From positions 91,669,417 to 91,733,416 of the forward strand of contig NC_077222.1 of NCBI RefSeq assembly GCF_024763615.1: a DNA stretch of 64,000 nt, given 5' to 3'. This DNA is from Phlebotomus papatasi (lineage: Eukaryota > Arthropoda > Insecta > Diptera > Psychodidae). Below the pieces are notes generated by a model, which ran no database searches, was not told the DNA's origin, and saw only the letters and a list, made by a program, of their open reading frames with translations. This document shows positions 12,473 through 22,852 of the stretch, piece after piece. Both the position numbers and the translations under genes were made by a program. The number at the start of each line of letters is the position of its first letter. Within the stretch, counting starts at the first letter, position 1.

Positions 12473-15400
12473 CTATGATGAAGATGGGCTGTTTTCACTG
12501 TCAATGGGATTGAGGGGGCGTCCACCGTAGGGGAGGCACTCAACGGGGATTCCGGGCAGAGTTCCCTGGCACCATTTCTTCCAGCCGTTCCAGGCTGAAA
12601 AGCCATGGCGAGCATAGATCTTCTTCACGCACTCTAAGTCGTCACTTAAGTCATCATCCACGAGATCTGTTGGCATGGTAGGTGATTCAGATAGAAATTT
12701 TTGATTTCAGAAATTTTTAAAAAGGTATTGCAGGAACTCACCGTAGCAATCTATGTTACAATCGTGGTCAGCCTTTCCAACTCCACACCAAAAGTTCTCG
12801 TTGATCTAAAAAAAGGTAGGTAGGATCATTTAGGAAAAGAAAATTCATAAAGGACGTACAGTTGAATTACAGTTGAAACTCAAAATTAATGAAAAAGCAG
12901 CCTTGTGGTGCCACTCCAAGGGAAAATTAACATGTTTTTTAGCACTGTGCTGTTCTCAAATGCTTCTGCATTATCGACTTTTCTTTGGATTGGTTCTTGT
13001 CTTGACTGTTTTTCTTAGTCCCCGCTGTGTTTATCACAGAAACCAACACGAAAAGTCGATTATGCAAAAGCATTTGAGAACAGTAGTGCTAAAAAAAATA
13101 TGTTCATTTTTAAATTATCCCTTTACTATGAATAAAAATGCTTTTCAATGTTTCCAGTTCATATTTTTTGTATTGAATATCGAATTTGATTTTTGTGAAA
13201 CATACCAAATTTAAAAGCTAATGACAAGCCTATAACAGATTATTGTAGGTGAGACTCTTATAGTGAGCTAACTCGGATTGCATGTAAATTCGATTTGGAA
13301 CAAAAGATGAGAAACAGTATGCAGCAATTTGGAAACGAATTTCTGAAAAATTGCAAATCTTTTATTTAGATCAAAATATCTAGGATGCAAATGAATTGAC
13401 AGATAGATAAAAGTGGAATATAGACCAGAGCAGGGGCCTCTCGACATTTCATTTTTCCATTACGTTTTTGCATAGAGGCACTGAAGACTATTGGCAAGTT
13501 TTTTCCTAAAGAGAATTGACTTATCAGTCTGATATATTTCGAAATCGTGCATAAAAAGCTATCTAAAAATACATATTTCATAATGTTCGCCAAAAAAATA
13601 CAAGAACTACGAGTAAATTTGTTTAAGTCGCCGTGCAATGGCTGCAAAATTTTTACAAGGAAAATTGAAAAAGAGCTTCACTTTTTATTAGGCTTGATGG
13701 GACCCTGGACCAGAATCTCCTCTATAATTTTGCCCCAAAATTTGATCTTATCGGTTGCTCGGTAGCCGAGATAATACAATTTATTTCTTATGGAACACGT
13801 TTTTTGACCACCGCGGGCATTTTTTCCATGTGACGAACTAGCAATATCAAAGAATGATTGTTTTTTTTTAGAATTTTCTTTTAAACTTTATTTTAAATAG
13901 CTTAGTCGAGTAAAAGTGGTCATAGAAGCACTTGCGTACTTTCGCAGCGTTGGGAAAAACTTTTCTTTACACTATGACAAAATCGGACTTATGGCATAAT
14001 CTGAGCAAAAAAGTAATGTATGGACGAAATATAGATATAAATGTCCTCTACAATTATATCGAAATAATCATCAAAATCGGTTGAGCAAGAGTCGAGATCG
14101 AGATAATTCATTTTATGTAATATGCAAAATTGGTTCGTCGACTCTTGCGCCCCTAGCGTTAGTCCTATGAAGTTCAAATGTACTAAAAAGTTGTACCGCT
14201 TGCTGATACATTTAATTCCGTTCTATTTCACTCATAAAAATCAGCCAAATAGAACCGGAGCTATGGAGTTTTGAATTTTATGAACTTTGATTATATCTCC
14301 GGTTCTATTCTAACCACTGTGAACCCAGGCCACAAAATGCCCAATGGCGTTTTTTTTAGAAAAATGAGTTTGATTTTTGACGCTATCGCAGCGCCACATG
14401 CGGTAACTTTTTGAACTTTCATCTAAAAGTGCAACCAAAATTAAGGTCAAAATGTTAATTAGGATCGGAGATATAAACCGGTCAATTTTTGAACTTTGGC
14501 TCCATATAGCTCGGATCAGGGAAGTCCTGAAACCGGAGGCAGACAAAATCCCGAAAGAGCCTAAATCTCGAATGATTAATATCCTGAAAGGGATGAAATT
14601 ATACGGAGGAGAATTTTAAAGTATTTTCCCAAGACACAAAAAATTTGCCTTTGCCTTCAGCAAGCGCTGCTGGTGCAATCTTGGGAGTAGCTATGACACT
14701 TTTAAGAATTCGGGATTAGGGGAATGCGCGCAACTTTCGGATGATTGAATTTGCCCCATTATAATATTATATATTAATAGCTAGTGCAACGCTTCAAATT
14801 TTTAGAAAAGAACTATTGGTGAAATCCATAAAGAACATAGAGAAAAAATTTAATTGTGCGAAGCTTGAGTCATCCGAAGGTAGCGTTCTTTCCCCTACGG
14901 CCCCTACGGCTTTCAGGATTTTGGCTTTTGGGATTTTGACCAGGATCCTCCTGAAACATCTAATTTTATCGGACACCAAAGTCTACGTATCGTGGAGTAA
15001 AAATTTTTAGTGGTCGGTCATAGCTACATATAACAACGCCGACAAGATGTTTCGGGGTCAACGAAGAAGCAGGAAAGCAACATGAAATTATTGCAACCCC
15101 GCAAGACTGGACCAATCTCATCAAGTCCATAGGAAAAACCAAAAAATTTGAAGTCATAATAATGACAGCAAATGATTTTGTGTCCTTAAGTGAACTAGAA
15201 AGCAACATTACATATCGCAAGAATGATGCAGAAGACAATAAAAGAAATTGGTTCCAAACACGAAAATTAAAGTAATGAGAAGGAGAAACCAAAGTCCATT
15301 GACTGACTTCTTTAAAATTACTTTTTGTGTTTGATAGGCATAATATGCGGCTAATGGCCTCTACACATTAGAGAAATTTATGTCCATATTGAAGAGTTTT

Positions 15401-16862
15401 TCCTACACAAGCGTAGAGAATTTTTTTCAATATGGACATAAAGTTCTCTAGTGTGTAGAAGCCATAAAAATGGATTTTGATGAATAAGTATTTTTCGATA
15501 AAAGAAAAATTCACCTTACTTTTTGAACACACCTCGAATATGCAAATATTGTTTATATTTTCATTTCGGAGGTGAAATCCTAAAAGCCAAAATCTCGAAA
15601 GCCAAAATTTCAAATTCTTAAAAGTGTTATAGCTACTCCTACGATTGAACCTGCGCTTCCTAAAGGTCCTAAAGGTCAGATCTTTCAGCTCTGAGAAAAT
15701 GTAAACGTTTTATAATGAGCATATTCTTATAGGAAATTTACTGCTCTACAACATTGCAGAAGACTATTTTCCTCAATCTCGAAAGAAATGTGATTTTCGA
15801 ATCATTTTCTAAAAGTCAATTTTGTGGAGATTCTCAAAATTTCTGGGGCAAATTTTGTCAGTCTTCGGATAATTTGTGACGTTTTACTCTCGCAAACGTT
15901 AAAAGTATCAAATAGACATATTTTTATAGGAAATTTATTCCTCTACAACTTTGTCGAAGATAATTTTTCTCTATCTTCGAGAAATGTGCTTAAATTGAGT
16001 TAATCAGTATTGATATTTTCTGTATGCCAAATATTTCACAAATAAAGCTAAAAATTTCATTATTTTTTATTTTACACAATCCTTCCTCGAATCCCTTGAA
16101 ACTTTGTAAGTTTAAGAAGGTTCATGAAGGCTATAATAAAAATTTCAAGTCTCAGTCTCTTTTATTTTAAAAAAATAGTGAATATTGAAATTTTCGTTTT
16201 GAGAAATTTTGCCCCAGTCTCCCCTATGGAAAGCAAATACAATTGCTGTTCCAACTGACAATTTATTGGGAAAATGTAACAGACCTATTCTTAATGTGGA
16301 AGCTGTCAGATCCTAAAATAATTTTATATATTTTTAAATGCAAGTACAATTAATTTATCTCAATTAAAAATATAAGTTGAATAAAGCTGGTCGATCTTAA
16401 CATGTATTTATTTCTTTTTTTTTTTTTTAAATAATTCTTATCGGTTATCAATTGTTTCGTCAATTCATAATAATTGTTTTGTGAGGCCCATTTACCGATA
16501 AACTCATTGAAAAATAAAGAAATATATTTTCGTAGAAAAGCAGATAATAAAATTTGCTAGAACTTATCACAATTGCTCACAATTTGTCTTAAAAGTCCTT
16601 GAAATTGCGCCTCAAAGTTCTTCATGAATATACGCACCTGAAAGAGTCCCCAGTCGAATGATCCATTGGAATTTGGTCCTCCGACGGCTGAACTGTTGAA
16701 ACTGCTCTCGGACTGAATGAGACAATACCAGTCAGGGATCTGTTCCAGAGGAAATCCTTCGTCCAGGAGAATAGGTAGGAGTTCGCACTTTGTAAACTTC
16801 TTCGCTTCACTCTTTTCCAGAAGCGCAGAAAGCACTAAAATCACAAAAACTGCCACTTTCAT
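12473..16862 (-). CDS. c-type lysozyme 1 (3 coding exons)
   Basis: Secreted muramidase that cleaves peptidoglycan beta-1,4 links. Coding exons on the minus strand are 16862-16638, 12805-12742 and 12666-12473; junctions CAG|GTGCGT, TAG|ATC, ACG|GTGAGT and CAG|ATC keep the frame and give 160 residues. Residues 1-20 are a hydrophobic signal peptide; the mature chain starts KKFTKCEL. The catalytic pair is visible: Glu52 in LIQSESSFN and Asp70 in SFDWGLFQ. Eight cysteines are present, as expected for four disulfides. Exon 2 supplies the INENFWC segment. After the last Cys there is a short Gly/Pro/Ser-rich tail ending in three serines, longer than in typical lysozymes of about 140 residues and unrelated to the tails of the other two genes here. 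Intron 1 is about 3.8 kb and full of repeats. No AATAAA lies close to the stop; the first on this strand is near 12166. Family assignment is firm; the tissue role (immune or gut) cannot be read from sequence. Confidence 0.93.
12937..13099. mobile_element. palindromic MITE in lysozyme 1 intron
   Basis: TAGCACTGTGCTGTTCTCAA ... ATTATCGACTTTTC pairs with GAAAAGTCGATTATGC ... TTGAGAACAGTAGTGCTA. Confidence 0.6.
13431..13707. mobile_element. hAT-type MITE, CAGGGGCC ends
   Basis: 277 bp, CAGGGGCCTC ... GGGACCCTG, flanked by an 8-bp duplication GACCAGAG/GACCAGAA (7 of 8). The body matches the copy at 19031. Confidence 0.75.
14530..14960. mobile_element. fold-back-type element with CCCGAAAGCCAAAAT subterminal repeats
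   Basis: Left CAAAATCCCGAAAGAGCC and ATCCTGAAAGG; right GGCTTTCAGGATTTTGGC and TTTTGGGATTTTG in inverted order. It shares AGTAGCTATGACA and TTTTAAGAATTCGGGA with the 39.7-kb array. Confidence 0.5.
15024..15275 (+). pseudogene. 83-codon coding-like fragment, probably transposon-derived
   Basis: Open from a TAG at 15021 to TAA at 15273 without a good start. The translation has ordinary protein composition, including PQDWTNLIKSIGKTKKFEV and a terminal NWFQTRKLK. That ending resembles short conserved blocks seen in repeat-encoded insect proteins, from general memory only. It sits between two inverted copies of the CCCGAAAG repeat (14.5 and 15.6 kb) and may be a relic of their autonomous partner. 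It lies in lysozyme 1 intron 1. Confidence 0.35.
15356..15463. mobile_element. Harbinger-like MITE with GGCCTCTACACATT ends
   Basis: 108 bp with TAA on both sides. Arms GGCCTCTACACATTAGAGA and TCTCTAGTGTGTAGAAGCC; the interior (ATGTCCATATTGAA) differs from the 8586 family, so only the outer terminus is shared. Confidence 0.6.
15570..15660 (-). repeat. inverted fragment of the CCCGAAAG/AGTAGCTATGACA family
   Basis: AAGCCAAAATCTCGAAAGCC followed by TTCTTAAAAGTGTTATAGCT, the reverse complement of the matching part at 14.6-14.75 kb. Confidence 0.5.
15700..16227. repeat. partial copy of the GGGGAGACTGGGGC repeat family
   Basis: The right terminus GCCCCAGTCTCCCCTATGG matches the ends of 18428-21095. 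The inside repeats TATAGGAAATTTACTGCTCT-like words, also seen near 20975-21005. No left terminus found. Confidence 0.45.
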
Positions 16863-16933
16863 TGTAACTGTCGCGAGTAGTTCTTGGGAGGAACCAGTTG
16901 TGAGAAATCTGGGAACTCAGGCCGACACTTCCA

Positions 16934-16941
16934 CTTTTATA
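16934..16941 (-). promoter_or_regulatory. TATA box of lysozyme 1
   Basis: TATAAAAG on the minus strand, about 70 bp upstream of the start codon at 16862. Spacing leaves a 5' UTR of about 40 nt, typical of a compact inducible insect gene. Confidence 0.6.
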
Positions 16942-17046
16942 TCGATGGCAGAAGAGCGGAAAATAACAAACTCAATGGATTTGTATCGTTTTCGGTCGTA
17001 AATTAAGAGGAGTGTACTAAGACACTTTAATCACCTTTTCGGTAAT

Positions 17047-17056
17047 GGGACCTTTT
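17047..17056 (+). promoter_or_regulatory. possible NF-kB/Rel-like site upstream of lysozyme 1
   Basis: GGGACCTTTT, about 110 bp upstream of the TATA box, fits a loose insect kB consensus, and a GATA core (AGATAATC) lies about 30 bp further upstream. This pairing is common in insect immune promoters. A single short match can arise by chance. Confidence 0.25.
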
Positions 17057-17099
17057 GTCTCCCGCGGCAAAATCAATCACCAGATAATCTTTAATCGAG

Positions 17100-17968
17100 T
17101 CTTTTTTGCTTGTACGAAATCACCAGGTGAGATCCCCCGTCTCTTGACTCAGATAACTTCCGGATAATCTCAGGAATGTGACGCCCACTTGGAGGCTTCC
17201 GAATTTGAGTAATTTTTCCAGTGAACTTCTTCGAAGTGATTTAGAGAAGATTGAACTGGTCAATTGGGTCAATTGAGGCCGAACCAAATAAGCATGAAGT
17301 TTTATCCTCATTCACGGGGAACTACAATCTTTTATTGAGAAGGTAAAATTCTTATAAAAGGAAAAACATCTCTATAAACTAAAACTAAACAAATTAAGTG
17401 ATAATTTACGACTAAAATAGCTTCTGGTAAAAACTTCTCAAGCATTCTTATTTCCCGCCTTTTTCATGTTTCATTCGTGTTTCATTTGCAGCAACGATGA
17501 AACATAAATTATTGCAAAAACAGATTCGTCATTGAAATCGTTAAACAATTCCTTATCAAAATAATTACAAAATACACAATTCTTAGTATTTTAAAGAGAT
17601 ACCATTTTCATTCCCAGCTTATTTAAAAATTCTCAGTAATATATAAATTGTATAAAAAGGTTAATATCATCATTATATACTAAGAAGACATGTAGAGGAA
17701 TATGGGGCAGTTTGACAGATGATTTTCTACACAAACTTTTAAAACAAAAAAGATTATTTAAAAAAGGTAATTGAATATGGGTGATATGTATAAAAATACC
17801 TGTTGATTTATTAATAAAATAATAAGAAAATCTGCAACAAACTCGAAAATGACCCGAAAAAGCTTAGCGAATTATTTATTATTAGCAATATGAAATTTTC
17901 CTGTGTTCATCGACAGACGGCAGAACTCGCAGTGAGGAAAAAAATTGTAAGTCTGTAAAAATTTAGAG
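17100..17968. other. spacer upstream of lysozyme 1
   Basis: AT-rich, apart from the 17.1-17.3 kb stretch, which is balanced in composition and could hold distal regulatory DNA. No gene seen. Confidence 0.3.
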
Positions 17969-18098
17969 CAGAGGTGTGCAAGAACCGTTTGAAACCGAAC
18001 AAACGTCAAATGAAACTTGTACGTCAATGGTCAAAACGCTACCTTAACAAACTTATTTTGACGTTCATTCGGTTTCAAACGATTCTTGCACATCTCTG
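17969..18098. mobile_element. hAT-type MITE, CAGAGGTGTGCAAGAAC family
   Basis: 130 bp with an exact 8-bp duplication ATTTAGAG on both sides. Ends CAGAGGTGTGCAAGAACCG and TTCTTGCACATCTCTG. Confidence 0.85.
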
Positions 18099-18152
18099 AT
18101 TTAGAGCATAAAAGTGAATATTTTTAAAAGTATTGTGCATTTTATACTTTAA

Positions 18153-18430
18153 CCCTTTAAGGACGATTGGAGCACTGGTGTCCCATAAAGAAAATAATTT
18201 TGCTTGACTACCTAAATTTATGTTTTTCTTATATTTGTACATAATTGCAAAGTAGAAGGTTGGAGGAATCTAGGATATTTTTTGCAAATATCCAGCTATT
18301 TGCTATATAGTAAATTTTCAAGCTCAAAAATGACGAATTTTTAAATGTTCATATTGAAAATTGATTTTAAATATTTTTTATACTTCCAATTTTTTTAAGC
18401 AAAACCCTTTTGGCAATAAAAACTACAATA
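18153..18430. mobile_element. truncated piggyBac-like MITE
   Basis: One end only: TTAA then CCCTTTAAGGACGATTGG, continuing as the reverse complement of the right half of 7915-8422, then cut where the 18428 element begins. Confidence 0.65.
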
Positions 18431-18524
18431 GGGGAGACTGGGACAAAAAGTCACAAATCGAAAAATTGAAAATTCAATATCTTCCAAGGTAAAAAGATAG
18501 CGGATCATTTTTTTTCTATAGATA

Positions 18525-18779
18525 CACTGAGAGAAATCCGAAAAAGTTAAAATAGCATTCCGAAAATGTTAATTTTACCCTGCAGCAGTATTGATCCAAA
18601 ATCGGTGTAAATATTACCCTTTTTAGGTGTATTGAGGGTTAAAGTTACGCTTCTTTCATGTTGATTTTACCCTTAAAAGGTGTAAAATTAACATTAAAAA
18701 ATGTTGATATATTTTTACACCTAAAAGTGTTAAAGTTATGAGGAAAAAAGTTAATCGCACCCTCAATTTTTTCTCAGTG
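18525..18779 (+). mobile_element. MITE, CACTGAGAGAAATCC family
   Basis: 255 bp, starts CACTGAGAGAAATCCG, ends TTTTCTCAGTG, flanked by TA. No coding capacity. Confidence 0.75.
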
Positions 18780-19030
18780 TAGCCTCCATAGACCTTCAAT
18801 GTCACAAATTTCTTAGAATTCGAACAAGGAATTTAGAAAATAAATTATATCTAAATTTTTAGTCCTATTTTTGCAATATTTTTCTTGCAGGAGATAACAA
18901 TTATTACCTACTTATTTTCCAAAATTGATGCACTGGTGAATATTTTCTAAATAATTTGGATTCTCCAGAAATCCTTTTATTAAAAATGGCCACTTGGGGT
19001 AAAAAGTAACAAAATGTATAGAGCAAAAAG

Positions 19031-19393
19031 CAGGGGTCTCTCGACATTTCATTTTTCCATACGTTTGTGCATAGAGGTACTGAAGATTATTGGCAAGTTT
19101 TTTCCTAAAGAGAATTGACTTATCAGTCTGATATATTTCGAAATAGTGCATTAAAAGCTATCTAAAAATACATATTTCATAATGCTCGCCGAAATAAAAC
19201 AAGAACTACGAGCAAATTTGTTTATGTTTCGGTTATAGATGGCAAATTTCACGTTTTTCCGCCTATTGTAGATGGAGACTACGGTGAAATTTCATGAAAT
19301 CTGCCATCTATAGTCGCGGTGCAATATCTGAAAAACTTTTACAAGGAAGAGTGAAAAATATCTTCACTTTTTATTAGGTTTGATGGGCCCCTG
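19031..19393. mobile_element. hAT-type MITE, CAGGGG ends, longer copy
   Basis: 363 bp, flanked by GCAAAAAG/GCAAAACG (7 of 8). Compared with 13431 it has an extra palindromic segment near 19225-19320 (TATAGATGGCAAATTTCACG paired with a second copy). It lies inside the 18428-21095 element. Confidence 0.7.
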
Positions 19394-19560
19394 GCAAAAC
19401 GCGCAGCAATTTCTGATGTCTCACTGCGAAAACAAACGTCATTACCATATCTCGCTGCTTGTTGTTTGCATTGGTCAAACGATTTGCAGTGCTTTATGTG
19501 TTTTTTTTTTCTAAAATAGCTTGAAAAGCGCTTTCCTCATTTTCTCACTGTATATGAATG

Positions 19561-20304
19561 TACCTATTTGTGGCTGGTGAGACTCTGGTGTGGCTGATGC
19601 GTGAGTGGCTGGGTGCCTGGAAATATACCTATTTGTGGCTGGTGAGACTCTGGTGTGGCTGATGCGTGAGTGGCTGGGTGCCTGGAAATATACCTATTTG
19701 TGGCTGGTGAGACTCTGGTGTGGCTGATGCGTGAGTGGCTGGGTGCCTGGAAATATACCTATTTGTGGCTGGTGAGACTCTGGTGTGGCTGATGCGTGAG
19801 TGGCTGGGTGCCTGGAAATATACCTATTTGTGGCTGGTGAGACTCTGGTGTGGCTGATGCGTGAGTGGCTGGGTGCCTGGAAATATACCTATTTGTGGCT
19901 GGTGAGACTCTGGTGTGGCTGATGCGTGAGTGGCTGGGTGCCTGGAAATATACCTATTTGTGGCTGGTGAGACTCTGGTGTGGCTGATGCGTGAGTGGCT
20001 GGGTGCCTGGAAATATACCTATTTGTGGCTGGTGAGACTCTGGTGTGGCTGATGCGTGAGTGGCTGGGTGCCTGGAAATATACCTATTTGTGGCTGGTGA
20101 GACTCTGGTGTGGCTGATGCGTGAGTGGCTGGGTGCCTGGAAATATACCTATTTGTGGCTGGTGAGACTCTGGTGTGGCTGATGCGTGAGTGGCTGGGTG
20201 CCTGGAAATATACCTATTTGTGGCTGGTGAGACTCTGGTGTGGCTGATGCGTGAGTGGCTGGGTGCCTGGAAATATACCTATTTGTGGCTGGTGAGACTC
20301 TGGT
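19561..20304 (+). repeat. 65-bp minisatellite, 11 full units plus a partial
   Basis: Units start at 19561 and every 65 bp to 20276 (TACCTATTTGTGGCTGGTGA...). The copies look identical. The unit is G/T-rich on the plus strand with several TGGCTG words. 65 is not a multiple of 3, so it is not coding. Confidence 0.95.
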
Positions 20305-20480
20305 TTATCTGGATCGGAGGACTTCAAAAAAAATCCTCTCCGTAACGGTGAACCGGATGCATCGTGGTTTGGGAGGGCCTTAACCACATTTTTCCTGCTG
20401 CGCACACGAGGTGGGCCTGAAAACCCGCAAGGGAGCCGAAATAGCTCGTCTCCTGGCTGCCGGTGACTTCACTGGGTGAG
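20305..20480. other. GC-richer unique flank of the minisatellite
   Basis: An unusually balanced composition for this region (CGGAGGACTTC ... GGGAGGGCCTTAACCAC ... CTGGCTGCCGGTGAC). It resembles degraded coding or retroelement sequence, but I cannot assign it. Confidence 0.3.
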
Positions 20481-21394
20481 GATTGTTAAGATCTTCACTA
20501 AATCTTTACTGTTCAGGACACTATCGGAAAATTTTATGGAATTTTTCACTGATTTTCTTCAGTACTACTGGAAATTATGTGTAACCTTTCACTGCTTGAC
20601 AAGAAGTGAACATAAAAAAATTTCGTCTCCTCTTCGTTTCGCTGTACCGCTATTCTCGATTTTCGTGCACTGTACATTGAGTTAACTTTTGGCGCAATTT
20701 GCTCAGTGCAGAAAAATTGCGCCAACACTCACTTTTCTCGCAGAGAAAACGGTGTTTTACAAAGCTGTAGATGAATAAATTTTCTATGAAAATATGTCCT
20801 CTCGGTATTTTTTCGAATTTACGGAAGCCCGTAATAAAGTGAATCAAAATATGATAATACCCCATGTCTAGTACTATTTGCCCCAGCATTTTTGAGAATG
20901 GTCACAAAATTACCTTTTAGAAATCGGTTCGATAAACGTATTTCCTTACAAAATAGAGGAAAATTACTTCCACAAAGTTGTAGAGCGGTAAATTTCCTAT
21001 AAAACTGCGCTAATTAGAAATTTTTGAAACGATCGAGTAGCTTGTAAAAAAATAAAATATCCGTTTTGTGACTTTTTGCCCCAGTCTCCCTTATACTTCG
21101 AATCTAATCCCCGGCGAGTGGCCTTCAAAGTTGAAGCCAATTTCTTACTTTCACATACGAATGCGTATGGAAATTTTTCTGCACTCGTGATCGTTATACT
21201 AAATATTTAAATAGTGAGAAGTTTTTCCGTATTATAAGATACCTTTCCGTATGGAGGGATAAATATACTGAATTTTTGTTTAAATAAATTTTTTCCTTGG
21301 AGCACTGTGAGCTGAGTCCGAGATCAATTTGGGAATTGGCTTCAAATAGCTCCATATAAAAAAGCCAACTTGCCAGGCGCTTGCTTCGAATAAA

Positions 21395-21485
21395 GAGTAG
21401 TTTCCTCAATATTCCTTCGCAGGCAAACTATAAGATACCACTATCTAATACTATACGTGGCTAATCTGCCCCGGTCTCCCCTATA
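21395..21485. repeat. fragment of the GGGGAGACCGGGG family
   Basis: Right-hand part matching 30410-30493 (TTTCCTCAATATTCCTTCGC ... CCCCGGTCTCCCCTA). Confidence 0.55.
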
Positions 21486-21832
21486 GGACTTTTTTCTTGC
21501 CAATGGATCACTTTAGAATCAACAAATTTTAGAGAGCAATATAAAGCACGTTTTTCACTGAGACTGCACGCTGTTAAACGAAACAAACATTTTGCCAAAA
21601 GGACTTACAAAGGGATTTACAACAAACAAATTTAATTACAATCTTTTCTAGTGTGCAACAGTACTATAAACCCTCCCCCTTGCTGAGCTGGCCCATCTTT
21701 CCGCATAATGATATAGTCGTTGATTCACTTGCAAATCTCGAAATGGCAAGAAAACTCTTATCACTCATTCTTAGAATCGGAAGACAAAATTTTAAGAAAA
21801 TTTATATAACAGTATGTCTAAGATAAGAAGGG

Positions 21833-21871
21833 TTTAAAAAGGCAGAATTTTGCAAGCTCTGTCATTTCAGT
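21833..21871 (+). promoter_or_regulatory. core promoter of lysozyme 2
   Basis: TTTAAAAA at 21833-21840 lies about 30 bp upstream of an arthropod initiator TCAGT (21867-21871). A GATA motif (AGATAAG) sits just upstream at 21821. The predicted 5' UTR is about 60 nt. Confidence 0.5.
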
Positions 21872-21930
21872 TTCGAACTTTCATCAAACAGTGCTAAATT
21901 TGAAGTGATTGAATTGTTGAAATTTTAAAA

Positions 21931-22567
21931 ATGAAGGTTGAAGCATCATTTAAAATTAGTTTTATAATTTTCTAAAGATAGACTTATTACAGCTTCTTGC
22001 CATTGTAATTTTCGGGCTTGTACTGGGTTTCTCCAGTGCCCGAAGATACGAATTCTGTGAATTGGCCAGGGAATTGGCCAGATATTTCCCTCGCAATGAT
22101 CTTCCTAACTGGATGTGTTTAATCCAGAGTGAAAGCAATTACGATACTAGAGCCATAAATCGTCATAATACTGATGGATCTTGGGATTACGGACTGTTCC
22201 AGATTAACGATCGTTACTGGTGTGCAGGGCAATATATAGGAGGCAAAAATATATGTGGCATCAATTGCGAAAGTAAGTTTGAAGTTTTCTTTATTCAACT
22301 TTTCACCATAAATTATTTTTTGCCCTATTTATCGATTTAATAGCACTTCTAGATGCTGGATTAGGTTACCAAATTGACTGTATTAAAACGATCCATAGAG
22401 AACATGGTTTCTATGGCTGGGAGGGATGGAAAGCAAAATGTAACGGCAAATCCCTTCCCAGTGTGAATCATTGTTTCACTTCTGCTGCCTATTTTTTCAC
22501 CATGGAATACGATAACCTTCCGGAACTTCTCATGTTGGGCAATGGATTGGACATCAAATTTAAATAA
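21931..22567 (+). CDS. c-type lysozyme 2 (3 coding exons)
   Basis: Secreted muramidase, 169 residues. Exons are 21931-21936 (only Met-Lys), 21993-22272 and 22344-22567; introns are 56 and 71 bp with GT-AG ends and the frame is kept. The signal peptide is residues 1-18 (MKLLAIVIFGLVLGFSSA), so the first coding exon is a two-codon micro-exon. The mature protein starts RRYEFCELARELARYF. Catalytic Glu49 (LIQSESNYD) and Asp67 (SWDYGLFQ) are present, followed by INDRYWC and the C-terminal GWEGWKAKC block. After the last canonical Cys (NHCF) the chain continues about 28 residues in a tail ending LPELLMLGNGLDIKFK, almost the same as in lysozyme 3. The poly(A) signal is at 22610, and an LTR retrotransposon begins only 55 bp later. 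The upstream TATA-like and initiator motifs support the start. Confidence 0.93.
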
Positions 22568-22609
22568 GAGCAAGAGCATAAAAATTGCTTGAGAGTTATT
22601 ATTCTATCC

Positions 22610-22615
22610 AATAAA
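22610..22615 (+). terminator. poly(A) signal of lysozyme 2
   Basis: AATAAA 43 bp after the stop codon. Confidence 0.6.
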
Positions 22616-22669
22616 ATGGCATTAATTTAAATATATAAAATGGGTGAAGGTATATAGCAACAACATAAA

Positions 22670-22833
22670 TGTAGGATAGTCAATAGATGGCGCAATCCGC
22701 GCGAAAAATCGAGGAGCGACGAGAGACGGAGAGAGGAGATTTAGTTTAAGACGAACCGCGACGCAATAAAGACGTATTTAAAATTGGTGAGTGATTACAA
22801 ATAATATTTCCCTCCTACCAAAAAACTCTTTAT
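22670..22833 (+). repeat. 5' LTR
   Basis: 164 bp starting TGTAGGATAG. It contains AATAAA at 22765-22770, usable as the poly(A) signal of the transcript. It is rich in GACGA-type motifs. Confidence 0.93.
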
Positions 22834-22852
22834 GGGGGCTCTCAACCGGGAT
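22833..22852 (+). other. primer-binding site, tRNA-Pro-like
   Basis: Directly after the 5' LTR. It begins TGGGGGCTC and ends CCGGGAT, as expected for the complement of a tRNA-Pro 3' end, but the middle carries about two extra bases, so pairing would be imperfect with a standard tRNA-Pro. Confidence 0.5.

Larger units (their letters stand above)
18428..21095. mobile_element. 2.7-kb composite element with GGGGAGACTGGG ends
   Basis: Left end ATAGGGGAGACTGGGACAAA, right end TTTTTGCCCCAGTCTCCCTTAT, an inverted repeat of about 33 bp including AAAAAGTCACAAA. It contains the MITE 18525-18779, the hAT MITE 19031-19393 and the 65-bp minisatellite. No transposase. Confidence 0.6.

Noticed and set aside
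19561..20304. Possible CRISPR-like array
   Set aside because: Units are contiguous with no variable spacers, and the genome is clearly eukaryotic.
20214..20405. 63-codon frame on the minus strand
   Set aside because: Crosses the end of the minisatellite; no homology recognised.
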